Part shown: positions 26,000 through 35,678 of the stretch, in pieces | How the letters are laid out: every line of letters begins with the position of its first letter | Numbering within the stretch: the stretch's first letter is position 1 | Origin: Kordia jejudonensis | GTDB taxonomy: Bacteria > Bacteroidota > Bacteroidia > Flavobacteriales > Flavobacteriaceae | Length of the DNA: 64,000 nt | Reading direction: 5' to 3' | NCBI RefSeq assembly: GCF_001005315.1 | Contig: NZ_LBMG01000025.1 | Location: 1-64,000, forward strand | The notes under the pieces: model-generated | Told to the model about the DNA's origin: nothing | Seen by the model: only the letters and a program-made list of their open reading frames with translations | Databases searched by the model: none | Translations under genes and position numbers: made by a program

Positions 26000-26512
26000 T
26001 TAGTTTTTCAGCAAAACTCCATCAGCTACAAACGAGAGTGTCTTTTTTGGCGCTGTGATGGCAGCTATTTCTTCGGCTGATTTTCCAGCGTCTTCTGCAT
26101 AGTGTTTTAATTCGTCAACAGAAGTTTCTTGAACAAATGCTTTTCCATTTACAATTACTTCTCCTTCTGCGTCAAGCGGCATAAAGAATCCGTAGTCTTT
26201 AAATTTTACCATGACTTCTTTTTCTTCGCCAAGGTCTAAACGCATCCAGCATCCTTTTTTAGAACATACAGAGTTGATTTTTGAGGCAAATTTTACATCT
26301 AATGTATCGCCAACTTTCATACCGCTGTATTTTTCATTGATTTCCGCAGTGGTCAATACATTTTTGGCGTCAATTTTATCTCCAAAAGAAGCATATGCCA
26401 TGTCTTGACTTTTTACTTCTTCCGTTTTTTCGGTTGTTTTCTCGTTATTTTTTGCGTCTTTACATGCAACGAATGCTAATAAAGCAAATCCTAAAAGTGC
26501 TAGTTTCTTCAT
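26000..26512 (-). CDS. DUF4920 domain-containing lipoprotein
   Basis: A 170-residue protein with lipobox LAFVAC (C17) and a charged linker, then the DUF4920 domain (about 40-168; SVCSKKGCWMRLDLG and MVKFKDYGFFMPLDAEG). The CSKKGCWM segment, with paired Cys next to Trp and Met, resembles an OB-fold-like or metal-binding site, but the function is undetermined. It is first of a two-gene unit with mnmD. Confidence 0.85.
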   Translation of the reverse strand: MKKLALLGFALLAFVACKDAKNNEKTTEKTEEVKSQDMAYASFGDKIDAKNVLTTAEINEKYSGMKVGDTLDVKFASKINSVCSKKGCWMRLDLGEEKEVMVKFKDYGFFMPLDAEGEVIVNGKAFVQETSVDELKHYAEDAGKSAEEIAAITAPKKTLSFVADGVLLKN

Positions 26513-26616
26513 TTTTATTAAATTTTTCTTAAAATTATCAGTGTTTTATTATGAATTCTTGATTTTATCAACAATATTTTGTTCAAAATTAAGATTTTTT
26601 TAAAACTAATTATTTG

Positions 26617-26624
26617 TAACTTTG
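26617..26624 (+). promoter_or_regulatory. -7 box of the ilvE promoter
   Basis: TAACTTTG fits TAnnTTTG. Transcription would start near 26631, about 12 bp before the ATG, giving a very short leader. No -33 TTG is found at the standard distance. Confidence 0.5.
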
Positions 26625-26642
26625 CACAAAATTAACAATTAT

Positions 26643-27710
26643 ATGATGAGTGACCTTTCAATTGATATAAAAATTTCTAAAGTTTCTGAGTCAAACATAA
26701 AAAATGTAGATTTTAATGATTTGACATTTGGAAAAGTATTCACCGATCATATGTTTGTTTGCGATTATGTGGATGGCGTTTGGCAAACACCTGAAATTAT
26801 GCCTTACCAACCACTTACAATTGCGCCTTCTGCACGTGTTTTTCATTATGGTCAAGCTGTTTTTGAAGGAATGAAAGCTTTTAAAGATGAAGACGATCAG
26901 ATTTGGTTGTTTCGTCCGGAAGATAATTTTAATCGTATTAATAAGTCATCACATCGTATGGCAATTCCTGATTTTCCAAAGGATTTTTTCTTTGCAGGAT
27001 TGACACAGTTGTTACAGTTAGAGAAAGAGTGGATTCAGAAAGGAAAAGGGAATTCATTGTATATTCGTCCTTTTGTAATCGCTACTGAAGAAGCTATTTC
27101 TGCTTCGCCATCAAATTCGTATAAGTTTATGATTATTTGCTCGCCTGCACAATCGTATTATGCAGGAGAAGTGAAAGTTTTGTTTGCTGAAAAGTTTAGT
27201 AGAGCTGCGGATGGTGGTGTTGGATTTGCAAAAGCTGCTGGAAATTATGGAGCGCAGTTTTACCCAACAAGTTTAGCACATGCTAAAGGATATCAGCAAA
27301 TTATCTGGACAGACGCAAATTCGCATGAGTATTTGGAAGAAGCTGGAACGATGAATATTTTCTTTAGAGTTGGCGATACGTTGCTGACCGCACCCAATAA
27401 TGATCGAATTTTGGATGGAATTACACGTAAGTGTGTGATACAGTTAGCAAAAGATAATGATATAGATATTGAAGTTCGTCGTGTAACTGTTGCGGAGATT
27501 AAGGAAGCTGCCAAGAACGGAACTTTGAAAGAAATTTTTGGAGCAGGAACTGCTGCCGTGATTAATCCGATTGCAGGATTTGAACATGCTGGTGATGAGT
27601 TTGAGTTACCAAAATTGGAAAACTCATATGCTTCTTTGTTTAAGGAGAAATTAACGAATATTCAGTATAATGTTTCTGAAGATCCACACGGTTGGAGATA
27701 TAAAGTTTAG
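26643..27710 (+). CDS. ilvE: Branched-chain amino acid aminotransferase
   Basis: A 355-residue PLP enzyme of fold type IV that interconverts Val, Leu and Ile with their keto acids. Landmarks: FHYGQAVFEGMKAF near the start, the PLP-lysine about K197 in GGVGFAKAAGNYG, YLEEAGTMNIFF, and EIFGAGTAAVINPI for the cofactor-phosphate loop. The sequence fits the larger BCAT subgroup, about 340-360 residues. The ATG at 26643 is used because the frame upstream (TTG at 26622) runs through the likely -7 box. Confidence 0.95.
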   Translation: MMSDLSIDIKISKVSESNIKNVDFNDLTFGKVFTDHMFVCDYVDGVWQTPEIMPYQPLTIAPSARVFHYGQAVFEGMKAFKDEDDQIWLFRPEDNFNRINKSSHRMAIPDFPKDFFFAGLTQLLQLEKEWIQKGKGNSLYIRPFVIATEEAISASPSNSYKFMIICSPAQSYYAGEVKVLFAEKFSRAADGGVGFAKAAGNYGAQFYPTSLAHAKGYQQIIWTDANSHEYLEEAGTMNIFFRVGDTLLTAPNNDRILDGITRKCVIQLAKDNDIDIEVRRVTVAEIKEAAKNGTLKEIFGAGTAAVINPIAGFEHAGDEFELPKLENSYASLFKEKLTNIQYNVSEDPHGWRYKV

Positions 27711-27731
27711 TTGCTAGTTGCTAGTTGCTAG
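27708..27731. repeat. Heptanucleotide repeat TAGTTGC x3 plus TAG at the ilvE stop
   Basis: The first TAG is the ilvE stop codon. Three perfect 7-bp units and a partial fourth follow. Confidence 0.95.
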
Positions 27732-27811
27732 AAAAAGGCAATTTGTTTTTTGTTTAGTTGCTTATTCGTTACACTTACCTATTAATTTATTCGTATTTAA
27801 AAATATATATT

Positions 27812-27843
27812 AAAAAAGTGATTCATAATTGAATCACTTTTTT
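27812..27843. terminator. Bidirectional terminator between ilvE and the MazG-like gene
   Basis: A perfect 14-bp stem, AAAAAAGTGATTCA (27812-27825) with TGAATCACTTTTTT (27830-27843), and a TAAT loop. Runs of A and T on either side serve both convergent genes. Confidence 0.9.
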
Positions 27844-27889
27844 TGTGTGTTAGTTTTGTCAAATTCAGAATTCTCAATTCTCTTTACTA

Positions 27890-28276
27890 TTATTTTTCTA
27901 AGATTCCTCCGATGTTTGGTTTGAAATAGTTTGGTCCTTTGAGGACTTTTCCATCTTCTCGATAGATTGGTTTTCCGTCTGCGCCAAGTTTACTCATATT
28001 ACTACGTTGAATTTCTTCAAAGACTTCTGTGATTTTATCTTGCATTCCGTGTTCTATGATGGTTCCACATAAAATATATAGCATATCGCCTAATGCATCG
28101 GCGACTTCTACTAAGTCATTATTTTGTGCAGCTTCTAAATATTCTTCATTTTCTTCTTTCATAAGGTTAAAACGCAACATATTTCTGTCTTCACCAATAT
28201 CTGCTGTTGGCGCGTGTTTGATTCCTAAACCAAATGCTTCATGAAATTCTGTAACGGCTTCTATTCTTCTTTTCAA
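27890..28276 (-). CDS. MazG-like nucleoside triphosphate pyrophosphohydrolase family protein
   Basis: A 128-residue all-alpha NTP pyrophosphohydrolase. The metal-binding pattern EENEEYLEA (EExxE) followed by EVADALGDMLYIL (ExxD) is intact. A conserved C-terminal tail (GPNYFKPNIGGIL) is seen in the small MazG-like phosphoribosyl-ATP-pyrophosphatase-type proteins of flavobacteria. It probably removes non-canonical or surplus NTPs; the substrate is not known. Confidence 0.85.
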   Translation of the reverse strand: MKRRIEAVTEFHEAFGLGIKHAPTADIGEDRNMLRFNLMKEENEEYLEAAQNNDLVEVADALGDMLYILCGTIIEHGMQDKITEVFEEIQRSNMSKLGADGKPIYREDGKVLKGPNYFKPNIGGILEK

Positions 28277-28422
28277 TGTATTCGTTTTTTAGAGGTTTGA
28301 TAATGTAAATTTTAAAACGAAATATACTTGATTATTTAGCATCATTTTGAATGATTTGTATTTTATTTTGAAACTTTTATTAACAAGTTTTGCGGTTTAA
28401 TTCGTAATTTTGCTAAAAATAA

Positions 28423-28620
28423 ATGTACGCTATGTTTAGTTCAGGTCAGTTAATTTTTGCCGCTTTTTTTGTGATCGTTTTTACTGTAATTATGATCTAT
28501 GCATATAGAAAAGACATTAAGCTTCACAGACGCTATTACAAAGGTAGTTTGGGCATTTTAGCTGTTTTTATTCTCTTCATTATTACGATTGTTATTATAA
28601 AGAAATTTATAGTTTCATAA
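28423..28620 (+). CDS. Small two-helix membrane protein, unknown function
   Basis: A 65-residue protein with two hydrophobic helices (about 8-27 and 42-61) separated by a basic loop (YRKDIKLHRRYYKG). A -7-like box TAATTTTG (28405-28412) lies just upstream of the ATG, which supports a real gene. A second ATG three codons later (28432) is an alternative start. I recall similar small proteins in flavobacterial genomes, without a known role. Confidence 0.65.
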   Translation: MYAMFSSGQLIFAAFFVIVFTVIMIYAYRKDIKLHRRYYKGSLGILAVFILFIITIVIIKKFIVS

Positions 28621-28791
28621 ACACCGCTATTTTTCATTATCACATTTTTTTGTAAATTGTAAGAAAACCAATCACAAACTACAAAAATATAAATACGTTT
28701 ATTACACATTTTTACAGTAATAGGATTCCCAGATCGTTATAATTTATATTCGGCGCATATAGTTTGTTTGAAATTTTTAGAACCCGAAAAT

Positions 28792-29406
28792 ATGATTACA
28801 GTCGCTATTGCAGAAGATCATCAAGCATTGATTGATGGCATCATTTCGTATTTGGAATACGAAGAAGATATTCGTATTGTTGGACATGCCAATGACGGAG
28901 CATCATTGCTTAAAATTGTCCGACATAAGCAACCCAAAGTCGTAATTTGCGATATTAGAATGCCAAAAATGGATGGTATTATCGCAACGCGGCAACTCAA
29001 AAAAGAATTTCCACATATTAAAGTCTTAGCGTTTACCATGTACGATCAGGCAGAAGCCATTCGGCAAATGTTAGAAGCTGGCGCGACTGGTTATATTTTG
29101 AAAAATTCGCCTTTGAAAGTGGTTTTGGAAGCCATTCGTACCTTGTATGACAACAAGTCGTATTATGATGCCAAGTTGAATATTGAACAGGTTTCTAAGA
29201 ATAGTTCTAAGTCAATTTTATCGCGACGTGAAAAGGAAATTTTGGCACTCATTGCACAGCGAAAGACTTCTCAGGAAATTGCAGATTTACTATTTATTTC
29301 AAAATCGACCATAGATACACATCGAAAAAACATGATTCAGAAGCTCAGTTTAAAAGGTGCTAATGAGTTATTGGGTTATGCCATTGAACAGAAATATGCT
29401 TTTTAG
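28792..29406 (+). CDS. LuxR/NarL-type response regulator
   Basis: A 204-residue two-component regulator. The receiver domain (1-120) has D54 as phospho-acceptor and K104, plus the acidic pair E8/D9 of AEDHQ. The LuxR helix-turn-helix (about 142-200) contains LSRREKEILALIAQRKTSQEIADLL. The ATG at 28792 is preferred to a TTG at 28768, because the receiver domain begins right there. Its partner kinase is probably the HisKA_3 protein at 30032, separated by an unrelated gene. Confidence 0.92.
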   Translation: MITVAIAEDHQALIDGIISYLEYEEDIRIVGHANDGASLLKIVRHKQPKVVICDIRMPKMDGIIATRQLKKEFPHIKVLAFTMYDQAEAIRQMLEAGATGYILKNSPLKVVLEAIRTLYDNKSYYDAKLNIEQVSKNSSKSILSRREKEILALIAQRKTSQEIADLLFISKSTIDTHRKNMIQKLSLKGANELLGYAIEQKYAF

Positions 29407-29500
29407 GATTGTGGTTTTTGAGAATACCTATGATTGGGTATCAAATTCTTTATGATTTCTTATGATTTTTAAAAAAACTTTTAATAAAAACTATTGAATT

Positions 29501-30016
29501 ATGAATTTTGATTATTTACTTCCTATTGATTCAGAAAACTCTAATTATCAATTTATCCATCTAGATTTAGATAGAAAATTTGGGATTGCATGTAAATTTC
29601 ATTTTTTTGATAATAAAACTAAATTTATTATTACTCACACAAAACTTGTTTACACTTGTCCAGATGGTACAACATGTGCTACAGGGTATAAAAGTATCTC
29701 AACTACAAAAGAATGTGATTCAGTTTGTAGACAACAACATCAACAACAGCACCAAAAAGATCCAAACTATAAATATCAGATAAAAGTAAATATTGAATAT
29801 GATCCAAGACCTTCTGATGCAGAGCTTAATCATAAACCTGAAAACACTGAATTTCAAATAAAAAAAAGTGGAGAAAAATTAAGTATGGAACATATCATAG
29901 ATGTTAAGTTTGACAAACCAAAAAACTTCAAAAATCATCCGATAAATGAATTAAAACTATCATTCGATGACTTTGTAAGATTCGGCACTCATTTTTGCAA
30001 ATTTTATATCATATAG
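29501..30016 (+). CDS. Hypothetical protein, AT-rich, possibly acquired
   Basis: A 171-residue protein with no signal peptide or membrane helix. It has a short Cys-containing segment (YTCPDGTTCATG... and ECDSVC), then a Gln/His-rich stretch (QQHQQQHQ), then a region rich in charged residues. I recognise no family. The DNA is markedly more AT-rich than the neighbours and shares that bias with the first half of the next gene, which starts 15 bp downstream. Together they look like one inserted or exchanged segment. Confidence 0.6.
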   Translation: MNFDYLLPIDSENSNYQFIHLDLDRKFGIACKFHFFDNKTKFIITHTKLVYTCPDGTTCATGYKSISTTKECDSVCRQQHQQQHQKDPNYKYQIKVNIEYDPRPSDAELNHKPENTEFQIKKSGEKLSMEHIIDVKFDKPKNFKNHPINELKLSFDDFVRFGTHFCKFYII

Positions 30017-30031
30017 CATTTGTAATAAAAT

Positions 30032-31897
30032 ATGAAAAAATTACTTTCGTTCCTATTAATAACTATATCTCAAACTATATTTTCGCAAGAGATTGATGAT
30101 GTAGTATTAAATATGAAAGTATTTGATATAGTATCTTCTAAAGAAAAAATTCAATTACTTGACTCAAATCAGGTTGCTTCTAAATATTTAAGATGGCAAC
30201 TTGATTTATTAATGGATGAAAATAAAGAACAAATCGATTCAATTGAAAAAGAAATTATCAAATTTGATCATCAAAATTCTATAGATAGTATTTTATCACA
30301 TATTACTTTAGGTGATTTATATCGAAAAAAAACTATCATAAATGATACTTTAGTTTTAAAAAATTATTTAAACGCTGTTTCACTTGCTAAGAAAACAAAT
30401 GATACTATTTTTATTTGTGAAAGCTATAAAAAGGTTTTTAGATCTCTATATAAGAGTAGAACTTCCTCTAATTTATATCTTGAATATATAGAAGATTATA
30501 GTAATTATGTGTATGATGTAAATGAAAAAGCTACTTATTTATTTTATAAGTACTATTATTTAGCTGGGGAAAATCAAAAAGAATATATAGAAGAACTCAA
30601 ACAAGGATTTAGTCTAATAGAAGATAGTAAGAACGAATATTTAAAAATTAAATACCTAAATATTATAGGTGTAAATTATAATTTTTTCATTGTAAATAAA
30701 GATAGTGCCGTAAAATATTATAAAATAGCTGGAAATCTAATAAAAAAAAGTCCTTATAAATTCATCAAAAAAGAACTTATATCTAATCAAGGAAATCTCG
30801 CTATTTTATTTAAAGAAAATGGAGAGTATCAGAAAGCTTTATCTATATTAAAAAAATTAGATTTGATTGATGTAACTGAAGATCGCGTTATTGAAAAAGT
30901 AAAAATAAATGAGCTCATAGGAGAGATTTATCAAAAACAGAAAAAGTATGACAGTGCGTATTTTTACTTAAATCGTAAAATAAAATATCTTGATCTTCTT
31001 AATGAATACGAAAAGTCTATTGCTATTTCTGAGATTGATAAAAAGTTTAAAACAGAAGAATTAACTGCTGATAAAAATCGATTAGAAGAACTTAATATTA
31101 TTAATGAAGCAGAAAAAAATAGAAAAAACAGCCAACTCATAATTTCTTTAATAGTTCTCGCCCTCGTCATCATCTCCGCATATTTCATCCAAAAAAATAC
31201 ACGTAAAAAACAATTGCTTGCCGAACAAGCCAAAGATTTAGAAGCACAAAAAGTGTCTACATTACTCAAAGAGCAAGAACTTGCGAGTATTGACGCTATG
31301 ATTGAAGGTCAAGAAAAAGAACGCAAGCGGATCGCAGAAGATTTACACGACGATCTCGGTGCATTAATGGCAACAATCAACTTACATTTAGAAAATATTG
31401 GTTCTGAAAATAATCCAAATGCATTGGATAAAACTAAGGTTTTACTAGGCGAAGCATATGAAAAAATACGGAATATGTCGCACGTTAAAAACGCTGGTGT
31501 CATTGCCAATCAAGGATTATTAGTTGCCGTAAACAACATGACTTCAAAGATAAAAAGCGCCAATAAAATCGATATCGAAGTCATAGCATACGGATTAGAA
31601 AATCGGTTGGAAAACTCTCTTGAATTGTCACTTTTCCGAATGATTCAGGAGTTAATTACCAACATGATCAAACATGCAGAAGCTACCAAAGCGACAATTC
31701 AGCTCACACAACATGAAAAAAACCTCAACATTATTGTAGAAGACAACGGAAAAGGCTTTGATTATACCAATAGCAAAGATGTCGGAATTGGACTCGAAAA
31801 TATCAAAAAACGAATCAAACACCTAAATGGTTCACTTTCTATTGACAGTACTCTTGGAAAAGGAGCGACATTTTTGATAGATGTACCTTTAAGTTAA
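30032..31897 (+). CDS. TPR-domain sensor histidine kinase (HisKA_3 type)
   Basis: A 621-residue kinase. It has a signal peptide (ends about FSQ, residue 19), a periplasmic TPR-like helical sensor (about 25-360), one transmembrane helix (about 367-388) and a coiled linker. The HisKA_3 dimerisation domain carries phospho-acceptor H439 in AEDLHDDLG, and the C-terminal ATPase domain has N-box ELITNMIKHAEA and G-box EDNGKGFD. Codon use changes sharply at the membrane helix (about 31135): very AT-rich before, typical for the window after. The HK core probably pairs with the NarL-type regulator at 28792. Confidence 0.92.
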   Translation: MKKLLSFLLITISQTIFSQEIDDVVLNMKVFDIVSSKEKIQLLDSNQVASKYLRWQLDLLMDENKEQIDSIEKEIIKFDHQNSIDSILSHITLGDLYRKKTIINDTLVLKNYLNAVSLAKKTNDTIFICESYKKVFRSLYKSRTSSNLYLEYIEDYSNYVYDVNEKATYLFYKYYYLAGENQKEYIEELKQGFSLIEDSKNEYLKIKYLNIIGVNYNFFIVNKDSAVKYYKIAGNLIKKSPYKFIKKELISNQGNLAILFKENGEYQKALSILKKLDLIDVTEDRVIEKVKINELIGEIYQKQKKYDSAYFYLNRKIKYLDLLNEYEKSIAISEIDKKFKTEELTADKNRLEELNIINEAEKNRKNSQLIISLIVLALVIISAYFIQKNTRKKQLLAEQAKDLEAQKVSTLLKEQELASIDAMIEGQEKERKRIAEDLHDDLGALMATINLHLENIGSENNPNALDKTKVLLGEAYEKIRNMSHVKNAGVIANQGLLVAVNNMTSKIKSANKIDIEVIAYGLENRLENSLELSLFRMIQELITNMIKHAEATKATIQLTQHEKNLNIIVEDNGKGFDYTNSKDVGIGLENIKKRIKHLNGSLSIDSTLGKGATFLIDVPLS

Positions 31898-31973
31898 TAA
31901 AATACTTATCATTGGGTATTTTATATTTTACAAAAAGTATTATTTTTAATTCATTAACTACAACCAAATTATC

Positions 31974-33851
31974 ATGAAACCATTTTTATTTTCACTGTTA
32001 TGTTTTTTCAGCGTAACGATACTTAGTGCACAAAATATTCCTGATAGTCTTTTTGTACCAAAATTGGAAGCTAAACAAAAGGCTATTTTTACATTAATTG
32101 ATGAAAAGGATTTGATCGATTTAAAAATTGCCGAATTGAAAGATGCCATTGGCAAAACCATCAACGATTCTATCATCAAAGCGAAAACAGCACAAAAAAC
32201 GAAATTGGAAGCTTCTTCAAAAAAATGGAATGATAGTATTTATAAGCAATGTACAGATTTTACAACGTATAAAGATTATTTAAAAACATACGAAAAAGTG
32301 CATGATTCTGTCTTAAATAAATACAAAGCACGTGAATGCAAATTGTACATTCCAGAAAAAACTGAACGCAATCCGAATGACTTCATCATTATTGGCAACA
32401 ACGATCCAGTTCCTGTCGATAGTTTATTTAGTAATAGTGCCGCAACACAAGTATTGGCAAATGTATTTAGCATTGAAAGTAAAACAAATCTCGGAAAGTT
32501 TGAAGTACCAGGGAATGATGCTTACATCAACTTTTATTATTCAGAAAGACATAAATCTGATAAAGAAAATGAAACGTTCAAAGAATTATTAACCGATTCC
32601 AACAGCAATTTAGACGATGAAAGTTACGCATTGACGTTAAGACAAATTCGGGCAACAGAAACAAAGAAAGTAACGGGCTCTGACACTAAAAAAAAGACGG
32701 TCAAAACGATCAAAGATTCATTGATTAAAAGAATTCCCGATGGCGCGAAGTTTCAATCAATTCAAATTGAATTACGCGAAGGTGGTATTGTAGATACACG
32801 CTTAATTTTAGAATCATTAGACGGCAATACCCATTTTTATTTTGAAGGTACAAAACCCGTGAGCATTCTGCATTATACGCGCAAAGCTTCCCAAAGAGCT
32901 TTTTTAGAATATTCGCATTACGTAAGCAAGGACGGACAGGCAATATACAATGAAAGTGCGCTAAAACATTTGTTAGTAAAATATACCGATGTACTTGATT
33001 ATCATCCAAGTGTAGGAAGCAACTATGTGCCTGATGATGTTTCATATACGTTTCCTTCTGGAAGTACGGAAGAACTTAATAAAGCTGGACGCAGAAGCTA
33101 TCAAATTATCAATAATAATAATTTACAACACGTTTTGGACATCCGAACGTACACAGATTTTTTAGGTTTGTTTGGCGATGAAGCTAATGGATTGTTTCAA
33201 ATAGAAGGAAAAGCAGATTTCTTTATTCATCCGTTCAATTTTCCTCGAACTGCCATTTATTATTTCAAGAAAATATCTCCATACGTACGGTATTCACGAT
33301 TTGACGAAAACGAAGATTTTATCGCAGCAACGCTAAATACAGGAACCAGCGAATACGAGTTTGACACTAAAAAGTTAGACCTTTTAGAACGTTCTACTCT
33401 TGAAATGGGCTTGGATATCAATACCCTAAATTTTAGGTTGTTTAAAGAATCGCCTTTTTGGACATCGCTATACATTCCGTTCAGTTATAATGTGACCAAT
33501 GTACAAGCTGATCCAGCATTGGAACAAATAAATTTTAAAACACTTGGCTATGGTTTGGGTGCCGAAATTGAATTGCGACGTTTCAACAATTTTGGTTTAA
33601 ATCTAGGATATGAAGTGAAACTTTACAGTTATATTGGCGATTATCAAGAATTTAATTTGGTTGATCCAAGTCGATTGAAAACACAAGCTGTAAAAGCCGA
33701 AATTTTCTATTATCCAGGATTAGACCGATCGCAATCTGTATTTCTTCGGATGAAAAGTATCAGAGATATTAGCTCAGGAAGCGACTCGTTTTTCCAACTA
33801 CAAGTTGGTTACCGTTTTACGCTCGGTATTGGCGCGGTAAAAGCTCGCTAA
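31974..33851 (+). CDS. Large predicted outer-membrane protein with coiled-coil N-terminus
   Basis: A 625-residue protein with a signal peptide ending at LSAQ (about residue 19). The N-terminal third is helical and Lys/Asp-rich (about 25-120, likely coiled coil). The C-terminal third (about 390-625) has alternating aromatic strands and ends in YRFTLGIGAVKAR, as in beta barrels. Family not recognised. It follows the kinase gene by about 75 bp and could be controlled by that two-component pair; this is inference. Confidence 0.6.
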   Translation: MKPFLFSLLCFFSVTILSAQNIPDSLFVPKLEAKQKAIFTLIDEKDLIDLKIAELKDAIGKTINDSIIKAKTAQKTKLEASSKKWNDSIYKQCTDFTTYKDYLKTYEKVHDSVLNKYKARECKLYIPEKTERNPNDFIIIGNNDPVPVDSLFSNSAATQVLANVFSIESKTNLGKFEVPGNDAYINFYYSERHKSDKENETFKELLTDSNSNLDDESYALTLRQIRATETKKVTGSDTKKKTVKTIKDSLIKRIPDGAKFQSIQIELREGGIVDTRLILESLDGNTHFYFEGTKPVSILHYTRKASQRAFLEYSHYVSKDGQAIYNESALKHLLVKYTDVLDYHPSVGSNYVPDDVSYTFPSGSTEELNKAGRRSYQIINNNNLQHVLDIRTYTDFLGLFGDEANGLFQIEGKADFFIHPFNFPRTAIYYFKKISPYVRYSRFDENEDFIAATLNTGTSEYEFDTKKLDLLERSTLEMGLDINTLNFRLFKESPFWTSLYIPFSYNVTNVQADPALEQINFKTLGYGLGAEIELRRFNNFGLNLGYEVKLYSYIGDYQEFNLVDPSRLKTQAVKAEIFYYPGLDRSQSVFLRMKSIRDISSGSDSFFQLQVGYRFTLGIGAVKAR

Positions 33852-33969
33852 CATCGTTTTCATTTCCTGTGAAGGCAGAAATCTATATTAATGTAAGTTT
33901 GATATGGATTAATCCGTTTGCATTTTGATAAAAATCGTCAATTCGAGTACAATCGTGAACATTTGAACA

Positions 33970-35589
33970 TTACACTTCCAATGAAGTAAATTCAAAAGTA
34001 GTTCCGTTGAATAATCCCTTATCACTTAGTTTCAGTGACGGAATTACCAACAATGCCATAAATGATAAAGTCATATACGGTGCGCATAAAGTGCTTCCCA
34101 TTGCTTTGGCTAATTTGTCTAACTCAGCGTAATCCTTACCTATTTCCCAACCTGTTTTTGCACTCATAATTCCTGCAACTGGTAAAGAAACAACTTTTTG
34201 AGATGCGTTGGAAACGGCACAAATTCCACCTTTGTTTTCAATCAAGAGATTGACGGCTTTGCAAATGGCTTCATCGGAAACTCCAACGGCAATTATATTA
34301 TGTGAATCGTGTCCGACAGAAGAAGCAATCGCGCCTTCTTTCAATCCGAAATTTTTGATAAATGCCATTGCTGGCGAATCGTTATTGTAACGATTAACAA
34401 CCGTCATTTTTAGAATATCTTCTTTTGTGTTTGAAACTAAATTTCCATCTTGAATTAAATTGTCAAGAATTAGTTCGTTGGTAACCAATTCACCATCCAA
34501 CGCTTCTATAACACGAATTTGATTCTTAGTCGCTTGTACCTGAAAATCAGCAACTTCTTTTTTAGATGTATTAAAATTATTCAGAATTTCGAATGGAACA
34601 CTTTCAATGTGTGAATTTCCATGTGAAGCCACACAAATTCCGTTGATGTACGTTTCCAATACGTTGAAATTTTTCAAATCTTCTAACACTACAAAATCGG
34701 CAACATCATTCAATTGTAATTGTCCAACAGCTAGATTGTAATGCTTCACAGGATTTATACAAGCCGATTGCAATACTTTAAACACATCGTTCCCTTTTGC
34801 AACAGCACGTGCGCACAAGTCGTTAATATGTCCAACCACTAAATCATCCGGATGTTTGTCATCTGAACAAAACATCATTTCATTGTAATGCTCATCTAAC
34901 AAAGGAATTAACGCTTCAAAGTTTTTAGCGGCACTTCCTTCACGGATGATGACTTTCATTCCTTTTTGCAACTTTTCTAAGGCTTCATCATAGGTAAAAC
35001 ATTCATGATCGGTAGAAATTCCTGCAGCAATGTATGTTGAAATGTCGTCGCCTCGTAAACCTGGCGCATGTCCATCAACTGGTTTGTTGAAATGTTTTGC
35101 CCAAGCTATTTTTTTCATTACTTCGGCATCATCAAACAATACACCTGGATAGTTCATCATTTCAGCCAAATATTTTATTTCTGGCTTTGCTAACAATTCT
35201 TTGATATCATCTGAATCAATGATTGCTCCAGCAGATTCAAAACTGGTTGCTGGCACACAAGATGGCGCGCCAAAGTTGAACTTAAACGGCACTTTTTTAC
35301 CATTTTCAATCATAAACTCAACACCTGCTTTTCCTAATACATTGGCAATTTCGTGCGGATCAGAAACGGTAGCAACGGTTCCATGCAATACTGCCAAACG
35401 TGCAAACTCAGAAGGAACTAACATTGAACTTTCAATATGAATATGTGCATCAACAAAACCAGGAATGATGTAATTTTCAATGTTGTGTTCTTTTTCAAGA
35501 ATATTTACAATCTTACCGTTTTCCACGTGAATTTCTCCTTTGTAGATTCTTTTATTTAGAATGTCTACGATGTTTCCTTGTTTGATCAT
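33970..35589 (-). CDS. ade: Adenine deaminase
   Basis: A 539-residue amidohydrolase converting adenine to hypoxanthine. The metal-binding motif [10 protein letters not shown], then [27 protein letters not shown], the [11 protein letters not shown] segment and the C-terminal domain with [14 protein letters not shown] identify the AdeC family (not the smaller Ada-type enzyme). Length is a little short of the Bacillus enzyme (about 570) but all motifs are present. It diverges from the RiPP precursor at 35679. No purine riboswitch is seen upstream. Confidence 0.94.
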   Translation of the reverse strand: MIKQGNIVDILNKRIYKGEIHVENGKIVNILEKEHNIENYIIPGFVDAHIHIESSMLVPSEFARLAVLHGTVATVSDPHEIANVLGKAGVEFMIENGKKVPFKFNFGAPSCVPATSFESAGAIIDSDDIKELLAKPEIKYLAEMMNYPGVLFDDAEVMKKIAWAKHFNKPVDGHAPGLRGDDISTYIAAGISTDHECFTYDEALEKLQKGMKVIIREGSAAKNFEALIPLLDEHYNEMMFCSDDKHPDDLVVGHINDLCARAVAKGNDVFKVLQSACINPVKHYNLAVGQLQLNDVADFVVLEDLKNFNVLETYINGICVASHGNSHIESVPFEILNNFNTSKKEVADFQVQATKNQIRVIEALDGELVTNELILDNLIQDGNLVSNTKEDILKMTVVNRYNNDSPAMAFIKNFGLKEGAIASSVGHDSHNIIAVGVSDEAICKAVNLLIENKGGICAVSNASQKVVSLPVAGIMSAKTGWEIGKDYAELDKLAKAMGSTLCAPYMTLSFMALLVIPSLKLSDKGLFNGTTFEFTSLEV

Positions 35590-35644
35590 TATAATGTTGA
35601 ATTAATGTAAAAACCTACAATATAAAGTTTTTTCTTACGTTTCA

Positions 35645-35657
35645 TTGATAGTATCAA
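35645..35657. promoter_or_regulatory. Small palindrome in the ade/RiPP divergent region
   Basis: TTGATA-G-TATCAA, a perfect 6-bp dyad midway between the adenine deaminase start and the precursor start. It could be an operator; no regulator is known to bind it. Confidence 0.3.
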
Positions 35658-35678
35658 CGAATGTAAAACTTTTAAATT

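Noticed and set aside
35590-35678. Purine riboswitch before adenine deaminase
   Set aside because: The conserved loop and junction sequences are absent; only a short 6-bp dyad is present.
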